Shown: positions 1 to 8,717 of the stretch, piece by piece
How positions within the stretch are numbered: the first letter of the stretch is position 1
Layout: every line of letters starts with the position of its first letter
NCBI RefSeq assembly: GCF_014323725.1
Contig: NZ_JABVED010000001.1
Location: forward strand, 416,505-480,504
Length of the DNA: 64,000 bases
Direction of reading: 5' to 3'
Source of the DNA: Actinokineospora xionganensis
GTDB lineage: Bacteria; Actinomycetota; Actinomycetes; Mycobacteriales; Pseudonocardiaceae
The notes under the pieces: generated by a model
The model's database searches: none
Told to the model about the DNA's origin: nothing
The model's input: only the letters and a program-made list of their open reading frames with translations
Translations under genes and position numbers: made by a program

Positions 1-42
1 CGCGATGAGCTGCAGCTGCTGCCGGCGATGGCGGGAGGCTGA
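1..42 (+). CDS. 3' end of an upstream gene (partial)
   Basis: An open frame enters from the window edge and ends at a TGA at 40-42; the last visible residues read RDELQLLPAMAGG. The stop lies only 8 bases before the modA start, so this gene is probably co-transcribed with modABC. In many actinobacteria the gene just before modA encodes a small TOBE/MerR-type molybdate-binding regulator. That identity is inference from position only, because 13 residues are too few to classify. Confidence 0.4.
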   Translation, partial: RDELQLLPAMAGG

Positions 43-50
43 GGGCGCTC

Positions 51-827
51 ATGCGTCGCGCACTCCTGAGGTGGACCGGCCTGATGGCCTTGGTCGTCGT
101 GTCCGCTGTCGGTGCGAGCGGGTGTTCGTCGGCTGGAGCGGGCGGCGCGGGCGGTACCAAGGTCACCGTTTTGGCCGCGGCATCGCTCACCGAACCGTTC
201 AACGCCATCAAAGACGAGTTCACCAAGCAGCACCCGGCATTGACGGTCGAGGTGAGCTACGGCAGCTCGTCCGCACTCGCGTCGCAGATCACCAACGGCG
301 CGGAGGCCGACGTTTTCGCCTCCGCGGACCAGGCGAACATGGCCAAGGTGACCGGCGGTGACCTGGTCGCGGGTGCGGTCGAGGTGTTCGCCCGCAACAC
401 GATGGCGATCGTCGTGCCGACGGGAAATCCCAGGGGAATCCGAGAGCTCAAGGACCTTACCGGCGCGGGGCTTCGGATCTCGTTGGGAGCCCCGCCGGTG
501 CCTGTCGGCAAGGCGGCCAGGGAGGGATTCGCGAAGGCGGGCCTGCGAGTTCCCGCCGCGACTGAGGAACCCGATGTGAAGGCAGTGGTCAGCCGCGTCG
601 CACTCGGCGAGGCCGATGCGGGGATCGCGTGGGTCACCGATGTCCGTGCGACGAAGCAGGGGGTCGAGCTGGTGGAGATCCCCGCCGGCCACAACGTGGT
701 CTCCGACTATCCGATCGTGAGGCTCGCGGCCGGAAAGAACGGCCATGGAGCCACGGCGCTCATCGAGTTCATCCGGTCCAAGTCTGGGCAGGACATCTTG
801 CGCCGATACGGCTTCCAGACCATCTGA
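51..827 (+). CDS. modA: Molybdate ABC transporter substrate-binding lipoprotein ModA
   Basis: Predicted to capture molybdate outside the membrane and deliver it to ModBC. The 258-residue protein starts with a basic N-terminus, a hydrophobic stretch and a lipobox ending GASGC (Cys about residue 25), so it should be a lipoprotein. The mature part has the ModA-type pattern: VTVLAAASLTEPF near the start, then YGSSSALASQI and GAEADVFASAD, motifs typical of oxyanion-binding type II periplasmic proteins. Length is normal for the family. A purine-rich ribosome site (gggagg) lies just upstream. It is the first of three consecutive mod genes, which supports molybdate over other oxyanions, though tungstate binding cannot be excluded. 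Confidence 0.93.
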   Translation: MRRALLRWTGLMALVVVSAVGASGCSSAGAGGAGGTKVTVLAAASLTEPFNAIKDEFTKQHPALTVEVSYGSSSALASQITNGAEADVFASADQANMAKVTGGDLVAGAVEVFARNTMAIVVPTGNPRGIRELKDLTGAGLRISLGAPPVPVGKAAREGFAKAGLRVPAATEEPDVKAVVSRVALGEADAGIAWVTDVRATKQGVELVEIPAGHNVVSDYPIVRLAAGKNGHGATALIEFIRSKSGQDILRRYGFQTI

Positions 828-848
828 CAACTCCGAAAGGTCAGCACA

Positions 849-1700
849 GTGTCAACCCTTGTTCGGCGGCGCGGTTCGGACTCGAAGACGGCACGGACCG
901 CCCCCCGAACGAGTGGGGGCGGGAGCAGGCCGCCTACGGGGATCGTGATCCTCGGCGCCGTCGCGGCCCTGCTTTTCGTCCTGCCCCTGATCGGGCTTGT
1001 CATCCGGGTGCCATGGCCTGACCTTGGGACCTACCTCGCGGACCCGCGGGTGCTCGACGCGCTGTGGCTGTCGTTGGTCTGCTCCCTGGGAGCGACGGTC
1101 GTCTGCCTCGTGTTCGGGATTCCCTTGGCCTGGCTCCAGGTCAGGGTCTCGTTCCCGGGGCGTGGCCTACTCCGTGCGATCACCACGCTCCCGGTGGTGC
1201 TCCCGCCGGTCGTCGGCGGAGTGGCACTGCTTCTTGTCTTCGGCCGCAAGGGTTTTGTGGGGGAGCCGCTGTACAACCTGACGGGCATCTCGCTGCCGTT
1301 CACCACCGCGGGCACGATCCTGGCCGAGGCGTTCGTGGCGATGCCCTTCCTCATCCTCACCATCGGCGGCGCCCTGCAGAGCATGGACACCCGGTTGGAG
1401 GACGCCGCCCGCACCCTGTCGGCGAGCCGGTGGACGGTGTTCTGGCGGGTCACCTTGCCGACGATTCGTCCTTCGCTGATCGCGGGAACCGTGCTGTGCT
1501 GGGCTCGGGCGCTCGGCGAGTTCGGTGCCACCATCACCTTCGCCGGAAACTTTCCGGGTCGGACCCAGACGCTTCCACTGGCGGTCTACGTCGCCCTGGA
1601 GACCGACACAGCCGCGGCGATCACCTTGAGCATGGTCATGCTGGCGATCTCACTCGGCGTGCTGATCGGACTGCGTCGCCACTGGTTTGGAGTGCAATGA
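849..1700 (+). CDS. modB: Molybdate ABC transporter permease ModB
   Basis: Membrane channel of the molybdate importer. The 283-residue protein has several hydrophobic segments. Near residue 190 it carries the inner-membrane component signature EDAARTLSASRWTVFWRVTLP, the EAA loop that contacts the ATPase. The GTG start at 849 follows an AAAGG ribosome site; the first 30 residues are polar and poorly conserved, so a slightly later start is possible. The stop overlaps the modC start as ATGA, indicating translational coupling. Size and order (A-B-C) are standard for the family. Confidence 0.93.
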   Translation: MSTLVRRRGSDSKTARTAPRTSGGGSRPPTGIVILGAVAALLFVLPLIGLVIRVPWPDLGTYLADPRVLDALWLSLVCSLGATVVCLVFGIPLAWLQVRVSFPGRGLLRAITTLPVVLPPVVGGVALLLVFGRKGFVGEPLYNLTGISLPFTTAGTILAEAFVAMPFLILTIGGALQSMDTRLEDAARTLSASRWTVFWRVTLPTIRPSLIAGTVLCWARALGEFGATITFAGNFPGRTQTLPLAVYVALETDTAAAITLSMVMLAISLGVLIGLRRHWFGVQ

Positions 1701-2749
1701 CGCTGCGAGCGGATGTCAAGATCACCAACGGGACGTTCGACCTGGACGCCCACCTGGAGATCGAGCCCGGCAAAGTGGTGGCGATCGTGGGCCCGAACGG
1801 CGCGGGCAAGAGCACGATGCTCAGCGCGCTCGCCGGCCTCAAGCGACTGCGCGATGGTCGTATCTCGATCGACGACCTGGTTCTGGACTGCCCGAGTGAG
1901 CGGGTGTTCCTGCCACCGGAACGCAGGCCGATCGGCGTCGTGTTCCAGAGTCTGCTGCTGTTTCCGCATCTGTCCGCTGTGGACAATGTGGCGTTCGGTT
2001 TGCGATGCAACCACGTCAAACGCTTGCCGGCGCGGGAACAGGCCGCCGAATGGCTCGGACGGGTCGGTCTGTCCGGCCTTGAGGACCGCAAACCCAGCCA
2101 ACTGTCCGGGGGACAGGCCCAGCGCGTCGCCTTGGCCCGGGCGCTCGCCACCCATCCCAAAATGCTGCTGTTGGACGAACCGCTCTCCGCGCTCGACGCC
2201 AGTACCCGCAGCGAGGTCCGTCGGGACCTCAAGAACGGCTTGGCGTCGTTCGACGGCGTCCAGGTGATCGTCACCCACGACCCGGCCGAGGCGATGGCGC
2301 TGGCCGACCATCTGGTCGTCATGGAGGACGGCCGCGTCGTGCAGACCGGGACGAGCAAGGAAGTCGCCGCCCGGCCGCGGTCGAGCTACGTGGCCACGTT
2401 CGTCGGCGTGAACCTGTTCGCGGGTCACGCGCGCGGGGGCCGGGTCATGCTCGACGACGGCGGCGTGCTGTTCGCCGCCGCCGCGGCCGACGGCCGTGTG
2501 TTCGCGAAGGTCCACCCCCGACACGTGACTGTGCACCGCCTCTCGCCGGACGGTTCGGCTCGCAACAGCTGGCGTGGAACCGTGCGCGGCATGGACGACG
2601 AAGGTGAAGTCGTCCGAGTCGTGATCGACGGCGAGCAGTCGATCGTGGCGGAACTGACCTGGTCGGCCGTGGCCGAACTCGGACTCGCGACCGGGGTCGA
2701 AGTGTGGGCCAGCGCGAAAGCCACCGAAGTGGAGTGCTATCCGGCATGA
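1697..2749 (+). CDS. modC: Molybdate ABC transporter ATPase ModC with TOBE domain
   Basis: Energises molybdate import. The start is the ATG that overlaps the modB stop (ATGA). The 350-residue protein shows Walker A GPNGAGKS near residue 35, a Q-loop region GVVFQSLLLFPHL, the signature LSGGQAQRVALARAL near residue 135, Walker B LLLDEPLSALD, and the switch His in VIVTHDPAEAMALAD. The last roughly 100 residues form the TOBE/Mop-like regulatory region that binds oxyanion. All catalytic motifs are intact. Its stop again overlaps the next gene (chrA) by 4 bases, so a transporter of another oxyanion is translated from the same message. Confidence 0.92.
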   Translation: MTLRADVKITNGTFDLDAHLEIEPGKVVAIVGPNGAGKSTMLSALAGLKRLRDGRISIDDLVLDCPSERVFLPPERRPIGVVFQSLLLFPHLSAVDNVAFGLRCNHVKRLPAREQAAEWLGRVGLSGLEDRKPSQLSGGQAQRVALARALATHPKMLLLDEPLSALDASTRSEVRRDLKNGLASFDGVQVIVTHDPAEAMALADHLVVMEDGRVVQTGTSKEVAARPRSSYVATFVGVNLFAGHARGGRVMLDDGGVLFAAAAADGRVFAKVHPRHVTVHRLSPDGSARNSWRGTVRGMDDEGEVVRVVIDGEQSIVAELTWSAVAELGLATGVEVWASAKATEVECYPA

Positions 2750-3933
2750 GCGAGCAGCAGTCCGCGCAGGCGCCGCAGGCGGGTGCCCGGGAGGCGCTCC
2801 GCGTCTTCTGGGCCTTCTTCACCGTGGGCGCACTCGCGTTCGGTGGGCCCGCGGCGACGCAAGGGCTGGTCTACAACAAGGCGGTCACGCAACTCAAGTG
2901 GATCTCCGAGCGGGATTTTCTCGACTTGATGGGCGTGGTCAACCTGTTGCCCGGACCGAACGCGGTCGAGATGGCGATGCATATCGGGCGGTCGCGCGCG
3001 GGCAAGCTCGGATTCATCGCGGGCGGGCTCGCCTTCATGCTGCCCGGATCGGTGATCGCCGCGATCCTGGCCGCCGCCTATATGCGCTACGGGGACACCC
3101 CTTCGGCTGAGGCCGTGCTGTACGGGGTCAAGCCTGTAGTGATCGCCGTGACCGCTTGGTCGGCATGGCGGCTCGCTCGCAGCGTTGGTTTCACCGTGCC
3201 GCGGATCGCGGTGATGGCGCTGGCTCTCATCGGATACCTGTTCGGTGTCAACGAAACTCTGGTACTGCTCGGTTTGGGAGCGGTGGCCGCGGTCGCTCGG
3301 CTGCTTCGGGACCGGCGTACGCCCCCGAAGGGTTCGGCTGTCGCGCTGGCAGGTTTCCTGCCCGGTATGCCTGACCGGATGGCGGGTTTCGCGATCGGCC
3401 GCACGGGAGTCGGGCTCGACCAACTTGCTTTGGTCTTCTTCAAAGCGGGGGCCCTGATGTTCGGGGGCGGCACCGTTCTCTTGGCCGTGCTGCGCGCGGA
3501 GGTGGTGGTCGAACAAGGGTGGCTGACCGAGGGCGAACTTCTCGAAGCGATCACCATCGGCCAGATCACGCCAGGGCCGATCCTGACCACCGCGACATTC
3601 GTCGGCTACCTGCTCGCCGGATCGGCGGGGGCCGTGGTCGCCACGGTCGCCAGCCTGATCCCGTCTTTCGCGTTGATGACTTTGTCCAGGCCGCTGATCG
3701 CCTTGCTGCGCCGATCGCCGACCACCAAGGCCTTCCTTGACGGGGTCACCGCCGCCGCGGTCGGCGTCGTCGCCGCCGTGACGATCGAACTCGCGGGGGA
3801 CGCGATCGTGGACTGGGTCACGGCGGTGGAGGCGGTGATCGCCATGGCGGTGATGTTGTGGCGGCCGAAGTGGGCGTTGGCGATTGTCCTTGCGGGAGCG
3901 CTGATCGGGGGCGGCGCGGCGCTTATCTGGTGA
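2746..3933 (+). CDS. chrA: Chromate transporter (CHR family, two-domain)
   Basis: Predicted inner-membrane chromate/sulfate antiporter that exports chromate. The 395-residue length fits the long, duplicated CHR architecture. The first half has FFTVGALAFGGPAA and NLLPGPNAVEMA; the second half repeats the pattern as FKAGALMFGGGTVLL and ITIGQITPGPILTTATFVGYL, matching the family FxxFGG and PGP motifs. The start is the ATG overlapping modC's stop. Coupling to molybdate import is unusual. Chromate resembles molybdate and sulfate, so the exporter could correct for mistaken uptake (inference). Confidence 0.9.
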   Translation: MSEQQSAQAPQAGAREALRVFWAFFTVGALAFGGPAATQGLVYNKAVTQLKWISERDFLDLMGVVNLLPGPNAVEMAMHIGRSRAGKLGFIAGGLAFMLPGSVIAAILAAAYMRYGDTPSAEAVLYGVKPVVIAVTAWSAWRLARSVGFTVPRIAVMALALIGYLFGVNETLVLLGLGAVAAVARLLRDRRTPPKGSAVALAGFLPGMPDRMAGFAIGRTGVGLDQLALVFFKAGALMFGGGTVLLAVLRAEVVVEQGWLTEGELLEAITIGQITPGPILTTATFVGYLLAGSAGAVVATVASLIPSFALMTLSRPLIALLRRSPTTKAFLDGVTAAAVGVVAAVTIELAGDAIVDWVTAVEAVIAMAVMLWRPKWALAIVLAGALIGGGAALIW

Positions 3934-3965
3934 CGTGCGGTCTGGGTGTCAGGGGTGGGTGAACC

Positions 3966-5024
3966 ATGATCACTGTCAAAGGTGTGTACAAATACGTGCG
4001 CTTGGGCGCCGAGAGAACCACGGCGTTGCGGGATCTCACGCTTGAGGTGCCCGAGGGTGGCATCACCGGCGTGCTGGGCCCGCCAGGTTCCGGAAAGTCG
4101 ACCCTCGCTCGCCTGGTCGCGCTGCGGGACACACCGGACGCGGGGGTCATCTCGGTCGACGGTGTGAACACGATGAGTCTCGATCGCCCCCGCATGCGTT
4201 CGGTGCGACGGGACATCGCCATGACGGATGTGCGCGCGCTGTTCGCCGGGCGATCCGCCGCGGGAAACATCGCAAGCCCGATGGAACGGGCCTTCTTCGA
4301 TCCGCCCCGGATCAAGGCCGAAGTGGCCAAACTGCTGGACCTGACCGGCCTTACCGGTGCCGCCGGGTGCCAGCCGGGAGACCTTGCTCCGGGCGAGCGA
4401 CGCAGGCTCGCGCTGGCTCAGGCGCTCGCCGCCGGTCCGCGTCTCGTGGTCGCGGACGACTCGGGTGAGGGCGTGCATGCCGACAGCGACCTGGTCGTGG
4501 CTCTCGACCGTGCTCGGTCCGAACTTGGAGTCACCGTCCTCATGTTGACCAGCGACGTGGGCATGGCGGGCCGGGTCGACACGGTCGCGCTCCTGCGTGA
4601 CGGGCACATCGGCGAAAGCGGCACCCTGTGGGACTTGATTCAACGTCCGGATTCTCTTGTGGCGCGCGCTCTCTTACCCGAGATCGCGGGCCCGAGGATC
4701 GGCGAAGGTGTCTTCGACATCGTCGCCGAGGCCGTGTTGCCAGGTTTCTCGGCCATCGGTTCCCTGATGCCCGCCGCCGCCATCCGGTTCGATGTGGACA
4801 TCCAGATCGTCGGCGGCGGCATCACGAAGGTCGGCGAGACCCCGGTGGCCCGGTTTCTCCTGGGGATCGACGGTCCGAGTGCCGCCGACGCACTCGACTG
4901 GATCAGCACGCACTGCTCGGTTGTCCGTGATCGCCGGACCTTCATCCCGGCACCCGCCTTGTCGCCCGAAATCGTTGCCGCACATACGCACAACAGTGCT
5001 TCCGCTCGCGCGGCAGGCAAATGA
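3966..5024 (+). CDS. Orphan MetN-like ABC ATPase with degenerate motifs and NIL domain
   Basis: Resembles the methionine-importer ATPase MetN: N-terminal ABC domain (about 1-240) and C-terminal NIL/ACT-like domain (about 260-340, around RFDVDIQIVGGGITKVGETP). Walker A is intact (GPPGSGKST). The signature is altered to LAPGERRRLALAQAL instead of LSGGQ, and the Walker B region reads LVVADDSGEGV, with Asp where the catalytic Glu is expected. No MetI permease or MetQ binding protein lies nearby. It sits between chrA and the copper genes, and its stop region overlaps the ribosome site of the next gene. It may bind ATP poorly or act as a regulatory ATPase; methionine transport is not supported by context. 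Confidence 0.75.
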   Translation: MITVKGVYKYVRLGAERTTALRDLTLEVPEGGITGVLGPPGSGKSTLARLVALRDTPDAGVISVDGVNTMSLDRPRMRSVRRDIAMTDVRALFAGRSAAGNIASPMERAFFDPPRIKAEVAKLLDLTGLTGAAGCQPGDLAPGERRRLALAQALAAGPRLVVADDSGEGVHADSDLVVALDRARSELGVTVLMLTSDVGMAGRVDTVALLRDGHIGESGTLWDLIQRPDSLVARALLPEIAGPRIGEGVFDIVAEAVLPGFSAIGSLMPAAAIRFDVDIQIVGGGITKVGETPVARFLLGIDGPSAADALDWISTHCSVVRDRRTFIPAPALSPEIVAAHTHNSASARAAGK

Positions 5025-5038
5025 ATCAGGAGATCTTG

Positions 5039-5248
5039 ATGATTGACAACGTGTATTCGGTCCTCGGCATGACGTGCGATCACTGCGTGCGTTCGGTCAC
5101 CGAGGAGGTGTCGGCGGTGGCAGGTGTGAAGGAAGTTTCGGTGGACCTCAAGAGCGGCTCGCTGACGGTGATGAGCGAGGCGCCGATCGACGGGGGTCTG
5201 GTTCGTGCCGCTGTCGAGGAAGCGGGATACCAGGTCACTTCGCCGTAA
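5039..5248 (+). CDS. copZ: Copper chaperone (heavy-metal-associated domain)
   Basis: A 69-residue single HMA domain with the metal-binding GMTCDHC motif (CxxC) near residue 11 and the usual beta-alpha-beta-beta-alpha-beta layout, ending EEAGYQV. It should bind Cu(I) in the cytoplasm and pass it to the P-type ATPase encoded two genes downstream. The ATG at 5039 is chosen because AGGAG lies six bases upstream; an earlier ATG at 5021 overlaps the stop of the preceding gene but has no such site. Length is typical for CopZ proteins. Confidence 0.9.
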   Translation: MIDNVYSVLGMTCDHCVRSVTEEVSAVAGVKEVSVDLKSGSLTVMSEAPIDGGLVRAAVEEAGYQVTSP

Positions 5249-5282
5249 CCGCTTCGACAGGTTCATTCCAGTGAGGATCGTG

Positions 5283-6236
5283 ATGAACACAGCAGCGAAG
5301 CTGTCGGCGTTCGGTGTGGCTCTGGCGTTGGCCGGCGGCTTGGGTTGGTCGGCGGGTCAGGCGGTCGGACCCATCACCACAGCGGCGACCGAAGGTCATG
5401 GGCCCGCGCCCGGACAGGAAGACACGCGGACTGAACCGGATCTTCCGACCGGACTGTGGTCGTCGTCGAACGGGTACACCCTGACCCCGATGACCACCGC
5501 CCTGCCCCGCGGGGCGGATCAGCAGTACACCTTCAGGATCGCGGCGGCCGACGGCGCGGTCGTCACCGCGTTCGATGTCGCGCATGACAAGCGGATGCAC
5601 CTCATCGTGGTGCGCAGGGACACCTCGGCGTTCCAGCACGTGCACCCCGTGATGGACCCCGACGGGACATGGAGGGTTCCGCTGGACGTGACGCACGCCG
5701 GGAGCTACCGGGTGTACGCGGACTTCGATCCCGAGGCGGGCGAAGCTGTCGTCCTCGGGGCCGATCTGGACGTGGCGGGGGAGTACGTGCCACGGGCATA
5801 CCCGCCGTCCAGGGTGGCGAACGTGGACGGGTACGAGGTCAGGATCGATGGCGACCTCGTCCCGGGCCGATCGTCGAAGCTCACCCTCACCGTTGTGCGG
5901 GACGGCCGTGAGGTGGACGACCTCGAGCCGTACCTCGGCGCCTACGGACACCTGGTGGCCCTGCGCGGCGGTGACCTCGCCTACCTGCATGTGCATCCCG
6001 ATGGCGAGCCTGGTGACGGCAAGACCCCACCCGGCCCGCGGGTGATCTTCCATGCGGAGGTTCCTTCCGTCGCCGGTTACCGGTTGTTCCTTGACTTCCG
6101 GCATGGCGGGAAGGTGCGCACCGCCGAGTTCACCCTTGACTCCGCGGGCTACTCGGCGCAGCCGCCCGCGACGCGGCCGTCGACTAAGCCGCCCGCGACC
6201 CAGGAGTCCGACGCCGGGCACGGACACGGTGGATGA
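5283..6236 (+). CDS. Exported histidine-rich protein of the copper locus
   Basis: I do not recognise a named family with certainty. The 317-residue protein has an N-terminal hydrophobic segment ([13 protein letters not shown]) that looks like a signal peptide or anchor, followed by an acidic/proline linker. Two beta-rich halves carry clustered His: [21 protein letters not shown] and LHVHPDG. The low-complexity Pro/Thr tail ends GHGHGG. The spacing suggests extracytoplasmic copper binding or sequestration. It lies between the copper chaperone and CopA, with short gaps, so it belongs to the copper operon. The ATG at 5283 follows a GAGGA-like site; an in-frame GTG 12 bases earlier is possible. 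Confidence 0.72.
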   Translation: MNTAAKLSAFGVALALAGGLGWSAGQAVGPITTAATEGHGPAPGQEDTRTEPDLPTGLWSSSNGYTLTPMTTALPRGADQQYTFRIAAADGAVVTAFDVAHDKRMHLIVVRRDTSAFQHVHPVMDPDGTWRVPLDVTHAGSYRVYADFDPEAGEAVVLGADLDVAGEYVPRAYPPSRVANVDGYEVRIDGDLVPGRSSKLTLTVVRDGREVDDLEPYLGAYGHLVALRGGDLAYLHVHPDGEPGDGKTPPGPRVIFHAEVPSVAGYRLFLDFRHGGKVRTAEFTLDSAGYSAQPPATRPSTKPPATQESDAGHGHGG

Positions 6237-6264
6237 GCCGATGAAAGCCAGCGAGGAGCCGCAC

Positions 6265-8610
6265 ATGAGTGGGAACGAACCCGGCGGATCACCTGCCGCC
6301 GAGCAACAGGTCGAGTTGGCGATCAGCGGAATGACGTGCGCGTCCTGTGCCGCGCGGATCGAACGACGGCTCAACAAGCTCGACGGCGTCACCGCCGCGG
6401 TCAACTACGCCACGGAGAAGGCCAAGGTGACCTATCCCGTTGGCCTGGACACGGCCGCGTTGGTCGACGAGGTCGTGGCGGCCGGGTACTCGGCCACGGT
6501 GCCGCGGCCCGAGCCCGCGCGGTCCGAGCGGACCGAGCAGTCCGATGAGCCCGACCCGACGCTGCCGTTGCGCCAACGGCTGCTCGTGTCGGCGATGCTT
6601 TCGGTGCCCGTGATCGCGATGGCGATGGCGCCCGTCCTCCAGTTCGACTATTGGCAGTGGATCTCGCTTGCGCTCGCGGGCCCGGTGATCGTCTGGGGCG
6701 CCTGGCCGTTTCACCGCGCGACATGGTCGAACCTCAAGCACGGCGCCGCTTCCATGGACACGTTGATCTCGATCGGCACGCTCTCGGCCTTCCTCTGGTC
6801 GCTTTACGCGCTGCTGTGGGGCACCGCGGGCGAACCAGGTATGACGCACCCGTTCCAGCTCACGATCGAGCGGTCGAGCGGCGCGGCGAACATCTATCTG
6901 GAAGTGGCCGCGGGTGTCACGACGTTCATCCTCGCCGGCCGGTACTTCGAGGCCAGGTCGAAGCGTCGGGCGGGCGCGGCGTTGCGGGCGCTGCTCGAGT
7001 TAGGCGCCAAGGATGTGGCGGTGCTCAGGGACGGCCATGAGGAAAGGGTCTCGGTCGACACCCTCGTCCCCGGCGACCGGTTCGTCGTGCGGCCAGGGGA
7101 GAAGATCGCCACCGACGGGGTGGTGGAGGAAGGCAGCTCGGCGGTCGACGCGAGCATGCTGACCGGCGAGTCGGTGCCGGTCGAGGTCGGTCCCGGCGAC
7201 GAGGTCGTGGGCGCCATGGTGAACGCGGGCGGACGCCTAGTGGTCCGAGTCACGAGGGTCGGTTCGGATACGCAACTGGCCCAGATGGCGAAGCTCGTGG
7301 AGGAAGCCCAGAACGGCAAGGCCGAGGTCCAGCGGTTGGCTGACCGGGTCTCCGCGGTGTTCGTCCCGATCGTCATCACGCTGGCCATGGGCACGCTCGG
7401 ATTCTGGATCGGCGCGGGCGCTCCGGCGGCGGCCGCGTTCACGGCGGCCGTGGCGGTCCTGATCATCGCGTGCCCTTGCGCCTTGGGGCTGGCCACGCCC
7501 ACCGCGCTGCTCGTGGGAACTGGCCGTGGCGCCCAACTCGGGATCTTGATCAAGGGTCCCGAGGTGCTGGAATCGACTCGCCGGGTCGACACGATCGTGC
7601 TGGACAAGACCGGCACGGTCACGACCGGGCAGATGAGCCTGGTCGAGGTGCACACCGCCGACGGCGTCGACGAGCGAGAACTCCTGCGGCTCGCCGGCGC
7701 TGTGGAGCGGGCGTCCGAACACCCGATCGCCCGGGCGGTGGCGCGCGGTGCGACCGCCCGGGTGGGCGACCTGCCATCGGTCGACGGGTTCGCCAACATC
7801 GAGGGCCTGGGTGTCGAAGGCGTCGTCGACGGGCGGGCTGTCCTGGTCGGTCGCCTCGCGCTGGCCGAGCAGCGGGCGCAGGCGCTGCCCGAGCAGCTGG
7901 CGGCGGCCAAGACCGCCGCCGAGTCCCGGGGGCGCACAGCCGTCGTGGTCACGTGGGCGGATCGCGTACGCGGTGTTCTCGTGGTGTCGGACACCGTGAA
8001 GCCGACGTCCGCGGAAGCCGTTCGGCGACTGCGCGATCTCGGGCTGACGCCGGTGCTGCTGACCGGTGACAATCGCTGCGCGGCACTCGCCGTGGCCCGA
8101 GAGGTCGCAATTGCGGCCTGCGATGACACCGTCATCGCCGAGGTCCTGCCGCAGGACAAGGTGGACGTCGTCAAGCGGCTGCAGTCACAGGGAAAGACGG
8201 TCGCCATGGTCGGTGACGGTGTCAACGACGCGGCCGCCTTGGCGCAGGCCGACCTCGGTCTGGCGATGGGCACGGGCACGGACGTGGCGATCGAGGCCAG
8301 TGACCTCACCTTGGTCAGGGGCGACCTGATGGTCGCCGTGGACGCGATCAGGCTGTCCCGGCGGACCCTGGCCACGATCAAGGGCAATCTGTTCTGGGCG
8401 TTCGCCTACAACGTGGCCGCACTCCCGCTGGCCGCCGCCGGTTTGCTCAACCCCATGCTCGCCGGCGCGGCCATGGCACTCAGTTCGGTGTTCGTGGTGA
8501 CCAACAGCCTTCGGTTGCGTCGATTCCGCGGCATCGCGCAGCCGTCCGAACGCCGGATCGATGCCCAGGAGCGGCAGTCCGCGGCGGAAGGTGAAACCGT
8601 GCGGTCGTAA
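6265..8610 (+). CDS. copA: Copper-exporting P1B-type ATPase CopA
   Basis: Pumps Cu(I) out of the cytoplasm using ATP. The 781-residue protein has one N-terminal metal-binding domain with GMTCASC, then the P1B layout. The TGES actuator motif is in [10 protein letters not shown], the transmembrane copper site is CPC ([13 protein letters not shown]), the phosphorylated Asp is in DKTGTVT, the His-Pro of the nucleotide domain is in ASEHPIA, and the hinge is [10 protein letters not shown]. All are intact. The ATG at 6265 is favoured because GAGGAG sits six bases upstream; an in-frame ATG at 6241 is an alternative. It is the last gene of the copper operon, followed by a strong hairpin. Confidence 0.95.
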   Translation: MSGNEPGGSPAAEQQVELAISGMTCASCAARIERRLNKLDGVTAAVNYATEKAKVTYPVGLDTAALVDEVVAAGYSATVPRPEPARSERTEQSDEPDPTLPLRQRLLVSAMLSVPVIAMAMAPVLQFDYWQWISLALAGPVIVWGAWPFHRATWSNLKHGAASMDTLISIGTLSAFLWSLYALLWGTAGEPGMTHPFQLTIERSSGAANIYLEVAAGVTTFILAGRYFEARSKRRAGAALRALLELGAKDVAVLRDGHEERVSVDTLVPGDRFVVRPGEKIATDGVVEEGSSAVDASMLTGESVPVEVGPGDEVVGAMVNAGGRLVVRVTRVGSDTQLAQMAKLVEEAQNGKAEVQRLADRVSAVFVPIVITLAMGTLGFWIGAGAPAAAAFTAAVAVLIIACPCALGLATPTALLVGTGRGAQLGILIKGPEVLESTRRVDTIVLDKTGTVTTGQMSLVEVHTADGVDERELLRLAGAVERASEHPIARAVARGATARVGDLPSVDGFANIEGLGVEGVVDGRAVLVGRLALAEQRAQALPEQLAAAKTAAESRGRTAVVVTWADRVRGVLVVSDTVKPTSAEAVRRLRDLGLTPVLLTGDNRCAALAVAREVAIAACDDTVIAEVLPQDKVDVVKRLQSQGKTVAMVGDGVNDAAALAQADLGLAMGTGTDVAIEASDLTLVRGDLMVAVDAIRLSRRTLATIKGNLFWAFAYNVAALPLAAAGLLNPMLAGAAMALSSVFVVTNSLRLRRFRGIAQPSERRIDAQERQSAAEGETVRS

Positions 8611-8621
8611 CCGCCAGAACG

Positions 8622-8670
8622 CACAGTCGTCCGCGACCAAGCCCGATGGGCTCGGTCGCGGACGACTGTG
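8622..8670. terminator. Long perfect hairpin between convergent genes
   Basis: Arms of 17 bases (8622-8638 and 8654-8670, CACAGTCGTCCGCGACC and its exact complement) enclose a second small stem AGCCC-gat-GGGCT. It lies between copA and the convergent permease gene, so it can terminate transcription from both sides. There is no clear U-tract, as is common in high-GC actinobacteria. Confidence 0.8.
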
Positions 8671-8717
8671 TGCTGTCGTGCGTGGCGGAAACCCGATGGC
8701 TCACACCATTCGCCGTG

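Noticed and set aside
7237-7722. Minus-strand frame inside copA
   Set aside because: Shadow of the copA coding sequence with His/Arg-rich composition and no motifs.
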